From NCBI GenBank assembly GCA_017474705.1, contig JAFVHC010000393.1, positions 1 through 14,870 of the forward strand: a DNA stretch of 14,870 nt, written 5' to 3'. The notes under the pieces are model-generated. The model did not search any database. It had not been told where the DNA came from and worked only from the letters and a program-made list of their open reading frames with translations. This DNA is from Bacillota bacterium. GTDB lineage: Bacteria > Bacillota > Clostridia > Lachnospirales > Bianqueaceae. A program made the translations under genes and the position numbers. Positions 7,335 through 14,870 of the stretch are shown here, piece by piece. The stretch's first letter is position 1; every line of letters begins with the position of its first letter.

Positions 7335-9956
7335 ATGCTGTACGATCTTTCCGGCCAATGGACGGTCACCCTGTCCGATGGCTCCACATATCCGGCGCAC
7401 GTACCGGGTACATTGGATGAAAATCGCATCGGTCATGCGGACGCATCCGGGATCTCTACCCGTCTGACGCGCATCTGCACATACGAAGGCCCCGCCATCT
7501 TCACCCGCACTTGGGACAGACCGGTGCCTGAAGGCCGACTATTTCTGGAGGTGGAGCGGTCCCGTGCCCTTGCGCTCACGATCGATGGCACTCCCGTAGT
7601 ACCACTTCATCCGCAGACCATCAGTACGCCGACCATCTTTGAGGTGACCGGCCTGCTGCGTGAAGGTTCCGAGATCGCCCTGACCTGCGACAACTCCTAC
7701 CCGAACATGCCGCATGACAATATCGTGTATTCTTCAGCCGCGACCGACGAGACCCAGACCAACTGGAACGGACTGCTGGGATATCTGCGGCTGCGCTCCG
7801 AAGCCGACTGCTGTATCGAAGCGGTCCGCGTCTATCCCCACATCGCGGGCACTACCCGCACGATCGACGTTTACGTAGATGTGCTGTCCTCGCATGGATG
7901 CAAACAAACGCTGTCCCTGACCTGTCCGGCTTTCCTCGAAACACCGGAACCCACCATCCATAAACTGGAGCCCGGCCGACAGACCCTGGCCTTCACGGAC
8001 CTGGCGATCCGCACCGATGCTCTGCTTTGGGATGAGTATGATGGCAACCTCTATACCATGCAGGCTGTCTTGGGCGACACCAGCAGATCCGCCGTTTTCG
8101 GTCTGCGCACTTTCTCCTGGAACCGGGACGGCCGCTTCACTTTGAATGGTCGGGTCATCTTCATCCGCAGTGAAGCCAACTGCTGCGAATTCCCAGAGAC
8201 CGGTCATGCGCCGATGACGGTGCCGGAATGGCTGGATGTCCTGCGGACGTACAAATCGTACGGGATCAACTGCATGCGCTTCCATTCGCACTGTCCTCCG
8301 GAAGCCGCCTTCACAGCAGCCGACCAACTGGGCATGCTCATGCAGCCGGAACTTTCGCATTGGAACCCGCGCAACGCTTTTGAAAGCCCCTTCAGCCGGG
8401 ACTACTACTTCGCAGAAGCCCGGGAGATCGTACGCACACTGGCCGATCACCCTTCTTTCGTCATGCTGACCTTTGGCAACGAGCTTTGGGCCGGACCGGA
8501 GGGGCATGAGATCATGCACGCGTTGATCCATCTGCTGCACGAACAGGATGACACCCGTTTATATGCCAACGGCTCCAACGTTCATTATGGACAGATGGGA
8601 GCGGATCCCGACAGTGATTTCTACGCTTCACAGAAGTACTTCGACATGGATCTGCGCGGAGCTTTCAGTGAAATGAAGGGGTTCATCAACCAGGAGTACC
8701 CTTCCGCCGCACATGATTACAACGATACGATGCAGGCACTGCGCAAAGTCTATGATAAGCCGGTCTTCAGTTTTGAAGTCGGCCAGTTCGAAGTGCTGCC
8801 CGATTTCGACGAGTTGAATGATTTCCACGGCGTTCGTCTTCCGGTGAACCTGGAGATCATTCGGGATCGCGTGCGGGCAAAAGGTCTGCTCCCGCGATGG
8901 AAGTCCTTTGTTGAGGCCACCGGTGAAGTCTCGCTTTTGGGCTACCGGGCTGAAATCGAGGCCGTACTGCGCACACCGGGCATGAGCGGTATCTCCCTGC
9001 TCGGTCTGCAGGATTTCACCGGCCAGGGCACGGCGTTGGTCGGCATGCTGAACAGTCATCTGCAGCCTAAGCCCTTCTCTTTTGCGGATCCCCGCCGCTT
9101 CCATCAGTTCTTCAACGACGTGGTGCTGCTGGCGCTCATACCGCACTATACCTGGACGGTCGGTACAGAAGCCGAGATCCCATTACAACTGGCCAACTAT
9201 GGAAAGCATGATTTAAGCGGTGCGGCGCAGTTTGCTTTGAAGAAGACTGGGAAGCTCCTCCAATGCGGAACGTTGGAAACGACGTTCTGCAAGGCCGGTG
9301 GTCTGAGCCCGCTCGGCACTTTGCAGATCATGGTCGATGAACCCGGCCGTTATGATCTGGATCTTTCCTTCGGTTCCTGGAGCACTTCCTACCCACTCTG
9401 GTTCTTCGCGGATCTGCCGTTCCGGGTACCGGAAAACGTAACGATCGCCCGTACCTTGGCCGAAGCGTTGGAAGCGCTTGCTCAGGGCAAACGCGTCTTC
9501 CTGACTCCGCCGGCTGAAAAAGACGTCCTGCCGCATTCCATCCGCGGTCAGTTCACGACGGATTTCTGGTCCGTCGGCACTTTCCCGAAACAGGAAGGTG
9601 GGATGAGTCTGCTGATCGACCAGGACCATCCGGCTTTGTCCGGTTTTCCCACGGAAAACCACACGGATTATCAATGGTGGGCCATGTCAAACGGTCTCGG
9701 CGTCATCGTCCCCGAGACCCTCAGATCCATCATCACTTTGATGGATTCCTACGCTTATCTGCGTCCCATGACCTGCTTGTTCGAAGCGAAAGTCGGAGCG
9801 GGCCAGCTCATGTTCTCTTCCATGGGGCTGTTGGAACGCACACAGTATCCAGAAGTGCGGGCCTTGATCAACTCCTTGCTGAACTACATGTCCGGTGATG
9901 ATTTCGCTCCGCAGCAGGAGCTGTCCTCGGAGACGCTGCAGGGATTCTTCAAATAA
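7335..9956 (+). CDS. Glycoside hydrolase family 2 protein with C-terminal extension
   Basis: An 873-residue enzyme without signal peptide, probably cytoplasmic. The N-terminal jelly roll covers about 1-165, an immunoglobulin-like domain about 165-262, and the TIM barrel about 265-610. GH2 features are the barrel entry INCMRFHSHCPPEAAFTAAD (311-330), LADHPSFVMLTFGNELW (369-385) with Glu383 as the likely acid/base, and KPVFSFEVGQF (475-485) with Glu481 as the candidate nucleophile. The segment GISLLGLQDFTGQGTALVG (about 557-575) is typical of a GH2 subgroup seen in gut bacteria. Residues about 690-865 form an additional alpha/beta domain that resembles the amidotransferase-like accessory domain of such proteins. 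Substrate is not predictable: beta-galactosidase, beta-glucuronidase or another exo-beta-glycosidase are all possible. It has its own promoter and an ideal AGGAGGT (7323-7329). It is not a close copy of the GH2 fragment at 1-971. Confidence 0.88.
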   Translation: MLYDLSGQWTVTLSDGSTYPAHVPGTLDENRIGHADASGISTRLTRICTYEGPAIFTRTWDRPVPEGRLFLEVERSRALALTIDGTPVVPLHPQTISTPTIFEVTGLLREGSEIALTCDNSYPNMPHDNIVYSSAATDETQTNWNGLLGYLRLRSEADCCIEAVRVYPHIAGTTRTIDVYVDVLSSHGCKQTLSLTCPAFLETPEPTIHKLEPGRQTLAFTDLAIRTDALLWDEYDGNLYTMQAVLGDTSRSAVFGLRTFSWNRDGRFTLNGRVIFIRSEANCCEFPETGHAPMTVPEWLDVLRTYKSYGINCMRFHSHCPPEAAFTAADQLGMLMQPELSHWNPRNAFESPFSRDYYFAEAREIVRTLADHPSFVMLTFGNELWAGPEGHEIMHALIHLLHEQDDTRLYANGSNVHYGQMGADPDSDFYASQKYFDMDLRGAFSEMKGFINQEYPSAAHDYNDTMQALRKVYDKPVFSFEVGQFEVLPDFDELNDFHGVRLPVNLEIIRDRVRAKGLLPRWKSFVEATGEVSLLGYRAEIEAVLRTPGMSGISLLGLQDFTGQGTALVGMLNSHLQPKPFSFADPRRFHQFFNDVVLLALIPHYTWTVGTEAEIPLQLANYGKHDLSGAAQFALKKTGKLLQCGTLETTFCKAGGLSPLGTLQIMVDEPGRYDLDLSFGSWSTSYPLWFFADLPFRVPENVTIARTLAEALEALAQGKRVFLTPPAEKDVLPHSIRGQFTTDFWSVGTFPKQEGGMSLLIDQDHPALSGFPTENHTDYQWWAMSNGLGVIVPETLRSIITLMDSYAYLRPMTCLFEAKVGAGQLMFSSMGLLERTQYPEVRALINSLLNYMSGDDFAPQQELSSETLQGFFK

Positions 9957-9959
9957 ACC

Positions 9960-9988
9960 TTGACAACCTCCTATCAATCACCTATCAT
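9960..9988 (+). promoter_or_regulatory. Promoter of mnmA, placed for a leaderless transcript
   Basis: A consensus -35 TTGACA (9960-9965), a 17-base spacer and TATCAT (9983-9988, five of six matches to TATAAT) lie in the 38-base gap after the GH2 stop. Counting 7 positions from the end of the -10 box puts the first transcribed base at 9995, the A of the mnmA ATG. No purine-rich ribosome binding site is present between 9966 and 9994; the only related string, ACCTCCT (9966-9972), is its complement. Confidence 0.6.
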
Positions 9989-9994
9989 TATAGT

Positions 9995-11077
9995 ATGAAA
10001 AAGAAAGCACTCATTGCCATGAGCGGCGGCGTGGATTCCAGCGTCGCCGCCTATCTTATGAAGGAACAAGGGTATGACTGCATCGGTGCGACGATGAAAC
10101 TCTACGACAACGAAGACGTAGGGATCTCCCGCACCGCGACCTGCTGCTCAGCCGAGGACGTGGACGACGCCCGCAGCGTGGCCTTTTCTCTGGGCATGCC
10201 CTACTATGTATTCAATTTCACCGAAGCGTTCAAGGAAGAAGTGATCGGACGGTTCATCCAGGCCTATGAACAGGGGCGCACACCGAATCCCTGCATCGAA
10301 TGCAACCGGTATCTGAAGTTCGAGAAATTCTATCGGCGTATGCTGGAAATGGGATACGATACCGTGGTCACAGGGCATTACGTCCGCATCCGCGAGGATG
10401 AAGGCGGCCGCTTCCACTTGTATCGCTCCAGCGACCTTTCCAAAGATCAGAGCTACGTGCTCTACTCTTTGACGCAGGAACAACTGTCGCATGCGAAGTT
10501 CCCCTTAGGTGAACTGACGAAAGATGAAGTCCGGGCGATCGCACAGGCACAGGGATTCATCAACGCCAAAAAGCATGAAAGCCAGGATATCTGCTTCGTC
10601 CAGAACGGTTCCTATGCGGATTTCATCGAGCAGTATACGGGTAAGACCTATGTACCGGGTCCATTCATCGGTCCCGACGGTAATGTCGCAGGTGAGCACA
10701 AGGGCATCATCCGCTATACGATCGGTCAACGGAAAGGACTGGGACTTGCTTTCGGCGAGCCTGTGTACGTCACCGAGGTCGATCCGGAGGCCAATACGGT
10801 CCGCCTCGGCCATAATGAAGACCTCTTTACCACCACGTTGGAAGCAGATGAGGTCAATCTGATCCCCTTCGACCATCTGACGGGACCCATGCGCGTACAG
10901 GCCTCCATCCGGTACCAGGCTCCGCCTAAGCCCGCGACGGTCACGGAAACTTCGGAAAGCCGGCTGCGCCTGGTCTTCGATCAACCGCAGCGCGCCATCA
11001 CCCTGGGACAGGCCGTCGTTTTGTACGACGGAGACGAGGTCCTGGGCGGCGGTACGATCTGCAAGAAAGAAGTATAA
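9995..11077 (+). CDS. mnmA: tRNA-specific 2-thiouridylase MnmA
   Basis: A 360-residue enzyme of normal length that thiolates C2 of the wobble uridine 34 in tRNAs for Lys, Glu and Gln, using ATP to adenylate the base and a persulfide for sulfur. The PP-loop SGGVDSS is at 10-16. Catalytic Cys100 lies in NPCIECN (98-104) and the second catalytic cysteine is Cys200 in ESQDICF (195-201), so the active site is complete. TGHYVR (126-131) and GQRKGLG in the central domain are further family marks, and a beta-barrel C-terminal domain follows. ATG 9995 is the only start giving the usual short stretch before SGGVDSS. Unusually, no Shine-Dalgarno sequence precedes it, and the promoter suggests a leaderless message. 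larE follows after 5 bases, so the two are probably co-transcribed. Confidence 0.97.
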   Translation: MKKKALIAMSGGVDSSVAAYLMKEQGYDCIGATMKLYDNEDVGISRTATCCSAEDVDDARSVAFSLGMPYYVFNFTEAFKEEVIGRFIQAYEQGRTPNPCIECNRYLKFEKFYRRMLEMGYDTVVTGHYVRIREDEGGRFHLYRSSDLSKDQSYVLYSLTQEQLSHAKFPLGELTKDEVRAIAQAQGFINAKKHESQDICFVQNGSYADFIEQYTGKTYVPGPFIGPDGNVAGEHKGIIRYTIGQRKGLGLAFGEPVYVTEVDPEANTVRLGHNEDLFTTTLEADEVNLIPFDHLTGPMRVQASIRYQAPPKPATVTETSESRLRLVFDQPQRAITLGQAVVLYDGDEVLGGGTICKKEV

Positions 11078-11082
11078 GCATC

Positions 11083-11889
11083 ATGGAAGTTTTGCATCAA
11101 AAGTATCAGCATCTGAAAGATTATATCCGCAGTCTGGGATCTCTGGCCGTGGGCTTTTCCTCCGGCGTGGATTCCACCCTCATGCTGAAAGCCGCCCACG
11201 ATGTTCTGGGCGACAAGGCACTGGCCATCACAGCTGTGGCCTGCTGGTTCCCCGCACGTGAGCGCAAAGAAGCCATCGAGTTCTGCAAGCGCGAAGGGAT
11301 CCGTCACATCGTGGCCCCCGTAACGCCTGATGAGATCCACGGGTTTCGCGACAACCCCCCGAACCGCTGCTATCTCTGCAAAAAAGCCCTCTTCACCCGC
11401 ATGGGAGAGATCGCCAAAGCCGAAGGTATCGAGTACCTGGCGGAAGGTTCCAACATGGACGACCTGGGAGACTATCGTCCCGGCCTGATGGCGGTGGAAG
11501 AACTGGGCGTCGTCAGTCCCTTGCGTGAAGCCAACCTGTATAAAGAAGAGATCCGTGCATTATCCAAAGAATTGGATCTGCCCACGTGGTCCAAGCCTTC
11601 CTTCGCCTGCCTGGCTTCCCGCTTCGTCTATGGCGAAACCATCACCGAGGAGAAGCTGGCGATGGTCGAACAAGCGGAACAGTATTTGATGGAGCTGGGC
11701 TACACCCAGTTCCGTGTCCGCATCCACGACCGTCTTGCCCGCATCGAACTGCCGCCGGACAAAATACCGGAAGCCGCTGCCTTGGCTCCGCAGATCGACG
11801 CCAAGCTCAAGGAGATCGGTTTCTTGTATGTGTCCCTGGATCTCGGCGGATACAAGATGGGAAATATGAATAAAGCGTTGAAGAAATAA
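11083..11889 (+). CDS. larE: LarE-type ATP-dependent sacrificial sulfur transferase
   Basis: A 268-residue PP-loop protein of the LarE family. LarE adenylates the nicotinate-derived precursor made by LarB and donates sulfur from its own cysteine to build the nickel-pincer nucleotide used by lactate racemase LarA and relatives. The PP-loop reads FSSGVDST (25-32), with Ser27 where many members have Gly. The sulfur-donor segment WSKPSFACLASR (169-180) places Cys176 at the position described as sacrificial in Lactobacillus plantarum LarE. NRCYLCKKAL (94-103) with Cys96 and Cys99 and AEGSNMDDLGDYRPG (120-134) are further family marks. It starts 5 bases after mnmA with only a weak AGAAAGAAG upstream, so coupled translation is likely. 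No larA, larB or larC is in view, so partners must lie elsewhere or the protein serves another cofactor role. Family confident, exact role less so. Confidence 0.9.
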   Translation: MEVLHQKYQHLKDYIRSLGSLAVGFSSGVDSTLMLKAAHDVLGDKALAITAVACWFPARERKEAIEFCKREGIRHIVAPVTPDEIHGFRDNPPNRCYLCKKALFTRMGEIAKAEGIEYLAEGSNMDDLGDYRPGLMAVEELGVVSPLREANLYKEEIRALSKELDLPTWSKPSFACLASRFVYGETITEEKLAMVEQAEQYLMELGYTQFRVRIHDRLARIELPPDKIPEAAALAPQIDAKLKEIGFLYVSLDLGGYKMGNMNKALKK

Positions 11890-11916
11890 AAACCTCCACG
11901 ATCATGTGGAGGTTTT
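11889..11916. terminator. Bidirectional terminator between larE and the flavoprotein gene
   Basis: A perfect 11-bp inverted repeat, AAAACCTCCAC (11889-11899) and GTGGAGGTTTT (11906-11916), has a 6-base loop. Each arm ends in T residues on its own strand, with the better U tract in the leftward direction (TTTTTATTT). It overlaps the larE stop codon on one side, and the last codons and stop (11902-11904) of the leftward flavoprotein on the other. Confidence 0.9.
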
Positions 11917-13760
11917 ACTGTTTTGATTGTATACTGTTTCGAACCATTGCTCGCTGTCCGGGATCGGCCGCACCGGCCGGAACCATGTCCGGACTTCGCC
12001 ATCTGTTAAAACCGCTTCCTGGATCATGGCATTATGACTACCGTTGTCCATGCCTTGTTCCACCAGATAGGAGCCTCGGCTGTAAACACCATTTTGGATG
12101 GCATCTGCCATGGCGGCCGCATACACATATTGTGCGATCAGCAGATCATAGTCGCATATGGCCTGCAGCCGATCTTCCTCTGTAAAGGAATCCGATACCG
12201 TGCAGGTCTGCCAAAAGTCATGCATCTCCTGCCGCGCCGTTTCCGCGATCTCCCGCATAGACTGCTCTTCTCGGATATGAGCTGCATGCATGCTCATGCG
12301 GGTGGAAAGCTGACGGCGGATCTGCGCAGTGTTCGAAGCACCCATTGCCAGGCCTTCCATTTGTCGGATCCGCTCTTCTGCCTGTCGGAGCGCTTCTTCT
12401 GACAAAGGCTTTTCGCCGCGATCGCTCGAGGCGATGCGCTGCGCCGCCCGCAGTGCGCCGACCTGGCCGGCATTCAAGGCACTGCCGCCGGGACGATAGA
12501 CCCCATGGCTGCCATTGACCTCACCCACCGGGTACAGTCCACGAACGTTGCTCTGCCACCAGTCATCTCCGGCCAGACCGCCGTTATTGTGCTGTGCGCA
12601 CACGGCGATCTCCAGCATCTCATGCTCCAGATCGATCCCATGGCTCAGGTACAGATCGATCGCCTTAGGATTCATTTTTGCCAACCGTTCAAAAGGTGTG
12701 CCCGACAGAACACCTGAACGCTCCAGATACTCGTGTGCCTCGGCGCCGATATTCGACAGATCCGACGCCAACCCTGCAGGATTTTCACGATAATCCAGAA
12801 AGACCCGTCGTCCCCGGATCTCCGTCTCCTGATATACCAGGATGTCGATCCTGGAAGAACCTTCTGTCTTACGTGGATCGAACGGCCATTGATACCCTTT
12901 CAAAAACGTACGGGCGAAGATCTCCTCGTCGGACAATGTGTCCCGCAGGAACTCTCTGGCATCACTGCCATCCGCCTTCGTGGAGATATACCGCGGCAGG
13001 ACCTGCTGATAGGTGCCGGACACGTTCCAACGGAACCCGATGGACGCAAGACCGTACTGCCATTCCGTGAGATTCTTGCCCATGGCACCGGCTTCCAGCG
13101 CAAGGCCGGTCGCTCCATGCTGGGAGCCGGGATAGACGCTGCGTGCGTACAAGCCGGCAGGACCGCCTGTAGCATAAACGATATGGCGGGACTGAAACAG
13201 CACATACTCGTGCAGGTCCAAAGAATAACACAACACGCCTTCTGCTTGTCCATCCGCAGCCAGTACCCGCACCAAAGTGCAATGATCGAATACGTCGATG
13301 CCGGTGGACAGCACCCGGCGCTCCAAAGCCTCCGTCATAAGTCTGGATGTCAGCGGACCCGCGGAAGTCGCACGCTTGGCCGGGTCATGGTCGGTCTTAT
13401 AACCGACGTACTCACCGTAAGCATTGGCCGGAAACGGTACGCCCAGTTCCGCCAGATGCAGGAAGCACCTAGCCGACAAGGCCGCCTCGCAAAGCGCGGT
13501 ATCCCCCTCGATCGCGCCGCCTTCAAAGTAGGTTTCCGCCATCTGGCGTACGCTGTCCGGCTGATCACCCGTCAAAGTCAGCTTATAGTAGTCTGCTTGT
13601 CGGAGCCGGTGTTGCGGCTGGTACCAGCCAGCCGATCCTCCGTGATCAGCGCGATATTTTCGACTCCAAATTGAAAAAGGCGGTCGGCTGCCGCGTAACC
13701 GGCAGCCCCGCTCCCTATGATGATCGCCTCAAAAAAGTATTGCTTCATGACTGATCCCAT
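11902..13760 (-). pseudogene. FAD-dependent fumarate reductase/aspartate oxidase-like flavoprotein, frameshifted
   Basis: Two minus-strand frames together encode one flavoprotein of about 619 residues. The first (13760 to stop at 13578-13580) carries the dinucleotide-binding AIIIGSGAAGYAAADRL and GTSRNTGSDKQ, then runs out of frame. The second, open down to 11902, continues with YYKLTLTGDQPDSVRQMAET, then IVYATGGPAGLY, AQHNNGGLAGD, and GLYPVGEVNGSHGVYRPGG, the second FAD-contact region of the succinate dehydrogenase/fumarate reductase flavoprotein superfamily, and a helical C-terminal domain. Shifting by one base at about 13590 restores KQTYYKL, so a single-base deletion (or a sequence error) is the simplest cause. 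The start is either ATG 13760, overlapping the yitT stop as TAATG, or more likely ATG 13748 (MKQYFFEAIIIG) with GGGA upstream. Electron acceptor is unknown; no heme or signal peptide is visible. It is last in the pepT-yitT unit. Confidence 0.85.
13588..13595 (-). other. Apparent one-base deletion causing the flavoprotein frameshift
   Basis: On the minus strand the coding reads CAG AC TAC TAT AAG CTG: after Gln (13593-13595) only two bases (13591-13592) remain before the Tyr-Tyr-Lys codons of the downstream frame. One missing base after AC would restore Gln-Thr-Tyr-Tyr-Lys. No slippery heptamer or long homopolymer lies here, so neither programmed shifting nor a typical homopolymer read error is obvious. 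Confidence 0.8.
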
Positions 13761-14638
13761 TACAGATGACTGTTGTAATTGCCCTTGATATGCACGCCTT
13801 CGTTGGCGATCATGAACGCATGCGGATCCATCTCATCGATGATGCGGCGGATCTCACTCACTTCATACCGCGAAACGACGGTCGTAAAGATGACTTTGTG
13901 CGCGTCGGTATAGGCGCTGACCCCGTCCCAGATCGTCACGCCGCGGCCCAGTTCTCTTGTGATATACCGCGGCAGTTCTTCCGTGGTCGCCAGCACTGTG
14001 ACCTGACACTTGATGTTCTGCAGGTGCGTCCGGTCGATGATCAATGAGAAGATGACCATATAGATGATGGAATAGATGGCCGTCTCTACGTTGAAGAGGA
14101 TCGCGCAGACGATGTACAGCACCGCGTTGTATGCTATAGAGACCTTGCCCAGCGAGAAATCCTTATACTTCATCGTCAAATAGAAGCCCAGGATGTCCAG
14201 ACCGCCGCCTGTACCGCTCGCCTGCAGCACCAGACCGATGCCCGCACCGGTGACGATGCCGCCGATCAGGCACGCGGTCAGCGGGTTGTCGATGACCGGG
14301 GTCTTTGGGACCGGCACAAAGGAAAAGATGAGCGTTTGTACCGCCAGGCTGACCAGCGTCCGGAAGAAGACCTTGCGGGAAATGCTGGTGAACGCCAGGA
14401 TGAACAGCGGGATATTGAACAGCATGTTCAGAATACCTGCGATATCCACACCGGCCGGCAGTTTGATGTTCGTGTACTGCGTCAATGCCGTACGGATCAA
14501 CTGCGAAGTTCCGACGATGCCGCTGGAGAAATACCCCATCGGAGTGACGAACAGGTTGACGCCAAGTGCATAGATCGCCGTGCCGCCAATGATGTACGCA
14601 TACCGCTTCACATAACGATTGACTTTGATCTTCTTCAT
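13760..14638 (-). CDS. yitT: YitT family integral membrane protein (DUF161/DUF2179)
   Basis: A 292-residue protein of usual family length. Hydrophobic segments at about 13-33, 64-85, 91-110, 119-140, 165-182 and 185-202 suggest five or six membrane spans, with GASGTGGGLDILG-like residues (139-151) in the membrane part. The C-terminal soluble domain (about 207-288) matches the DUF2179 pattern, ending in DEMDPHAFMIANEGVHIKG (268-286). The family is widespread in Bacillota and its transport substrate is not established. ATG 14638 overlaps the pepT stop by four bases (ATGA), and AAGGAG (14644-14649) lies inside the pepT end. Its stop shares one base with an ATG of the flavoprotein frame. Together these overlaps indicate one leftward operon. 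The gene symbol denotes the family, not proven orthology. Confidence 0.93.
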   Translation of the reverse strand: MKKIKVNRYVKRYAYIIGGTAIYALGVNLFVTPMGYFSSGIVGTSQLIRTALTQYTNIKLPAGVDIAGILNMLFNIPLFILAFTSISRKVFFRTLVSLAVQTLIFSFVPVPKTPVIDNPLTACLIGGIVTGAGIGLVLQASGTGGGLDILGFYLTMKYKDFSLGKVSIAYNAVLYIVCAILFNVETAIYSIIYMVIFSLIIDRTHLQNIKCQVTVLATTEELPRYITRELGRGVTIWDGVSAYTDAHKVIFTTVVSRYEVSEIRRIIDEMDPHAFMIANEGVHIKGNYNSHL

Positions 14639-14870
14639 GACCGCTCCTTGCCAATATATGTGACCAGGCGCACCAAAAGCTCTGCGCAGGCTTCCATTTC
14701 ATCGACGCATACGTATTCATACCGGCCGTGGAACTCATACGATCCGGTGAACAGGTTCGGACAGGGCAGCCCCATGAAGGACAGCCGGGAGCCATCCGTA
14801 CCACCGCGGACCGCCTCTACCTGCGGCTCGATGCCCATATCACGCATGACCGTACAGACCTGATCCACGA
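14635..14870 (-). CDS. pepT: Peptidase T (tripeptide aminopeptidase), C-terminal part
   Basis: About 77 C-terminal residues are present; the gene enters from the right edge. The PepT/M20 hallmark is clear: EAVRGGTDGSRLSFMGLPCP followed by NLFTG and EFHGRYEY. The histidine of EFHGRYE corresponds to the last zinc ligand of the dinuclear site in Salmonella PepT (His379), and the RGGTDGS arginine belongs to the substrate-binding part. The enzyme is cytoplasmic and removes the N-terminal residue from tripeptides. The earlier zinc ligands and the start lie outside the window. It ends with TGA at 14635-14637, overlapping the yitT start, and its last codons contain the yitT ribosome binding site. Confidence 0.93.
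   Translation of the reverse strand, partial: VDQVCTVMRDMGIEPQVEAVRGGTDGSRLSFMGLPCPNLFTGSYEFHGRYEYVCVDEMEACAELLVRLVTYIGKERS

Noticed and set aside
9966..9975. ACCTCCT just before mnmA as a functional element (anti-Shine-Dalgarno mimic or a minus-strand ribosome binding site)
   Set aside because: If the mnmA promoter is right this stretch lies in its spacer and is not in that transcript, and on the minus strand it precedes no credible gene.
13576..13600. Programmed ribosomal frameshift in the flavoprotein
   Set aside because: A -1 slip would restore the expected residues, but there is no X-XXY-YYZ heptamer, no clear downstream pseudoknot, and this family is not known to use recoding; a deletion or sequence error is simpler.
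1..14870. CRISPR array, tRNA or rRNA genes, insertion sequences, prophage or defence genes
   Set aside because: No regularly spaced repeats, no structural RNA signatures, no transposase or phage motifs and no defence-type nuclease or helicase domains were seen; all long stretches are covered by recognised metabolic, wall or membrane genes.

Overview
The window reads as an ordinary chromosomal segment of a member of the Bacillota with fairly GC-rich protein-coding DNA. Evidence for this is a YitT-type membrane protein, a Gram-positive style class A penicillin-binding protein with a Lys-rich tail, strong AGGAGG-type ribosome binding sites, extended -10 promoters, a lipoprotein, and separate pyrB and pyrI cistrons. 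The class is not certain. Clostridia or Erysipelotrichia living in a host-associated, sugar-rich niche would fit the two GH2 glycosidases and the fumarate-reductase-like flavoprotein, but that is inference. I saw no tRNA, rRNA, CRISPR array, insertion sequence or phage gene.

Left part, minus strand (1-4377). Transcription runs leftwards from a promoter at about 4412-4440. It covers a YigZ/IMPACT-family protein (3703-4377), then, with no gap, a transglutaminase-like lipoprotein (2419-3702). A second, near-consensus promoter (2385-2413) then drives pyrB and pyrI, the catalytic and regulatory subunits of aspartate carbamoyltransferase, which overlap by 7 bases. Only 17 bases after pyrI begins a GH2 glycosidase that runs off the left edge (1-971).

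Middle, plus strand (4427-11916). A divergent promoter interlocked with the yigZ promoter drives a 896-residue bifunctional penicillin-binding protein (4513-7203), closed by a clear terminator (7209-7242). A second, unrelated-looking GH2 protein (7335-9956) has its own extended -10 promoter. Then come mnmA (tRNA 2-thiouridylase, 9995-11077) and larE (sulfur transferase of nickel-pincer cofactor synthesis, 11083-11889), two PP-loop sulfur-transfer enzymes 5 bases apart. The mnmA promoter is placed so that the transcript should begin at the A of its ATG, so it may be leaderless. A bidirectional hairpin ends larE.

Right part, minus strand (11902-14870). This looks like a tightly overlapping operon: the 3' end of pepT (from the right edge), yitT, and an FAD-dependent fumarate-reductase-like flavoprotein. 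The flavoprotein frame is broken by an apparent one-base deletion at about 13590, which separates its Rossmann nucleotide-binding N-terminus from the remaining 560 or so residues.

I found no convincing novel multi-gene system. The items most worth a second look are the flavoprotein frameshift, the predicted leaderless mnmA mRNA, the interlocked divergent promoter with a 9-bp direct repeat, the coupling of a glycosidase gene to pyrBI, and larE sitting beside mnmA without visible larABC partners.
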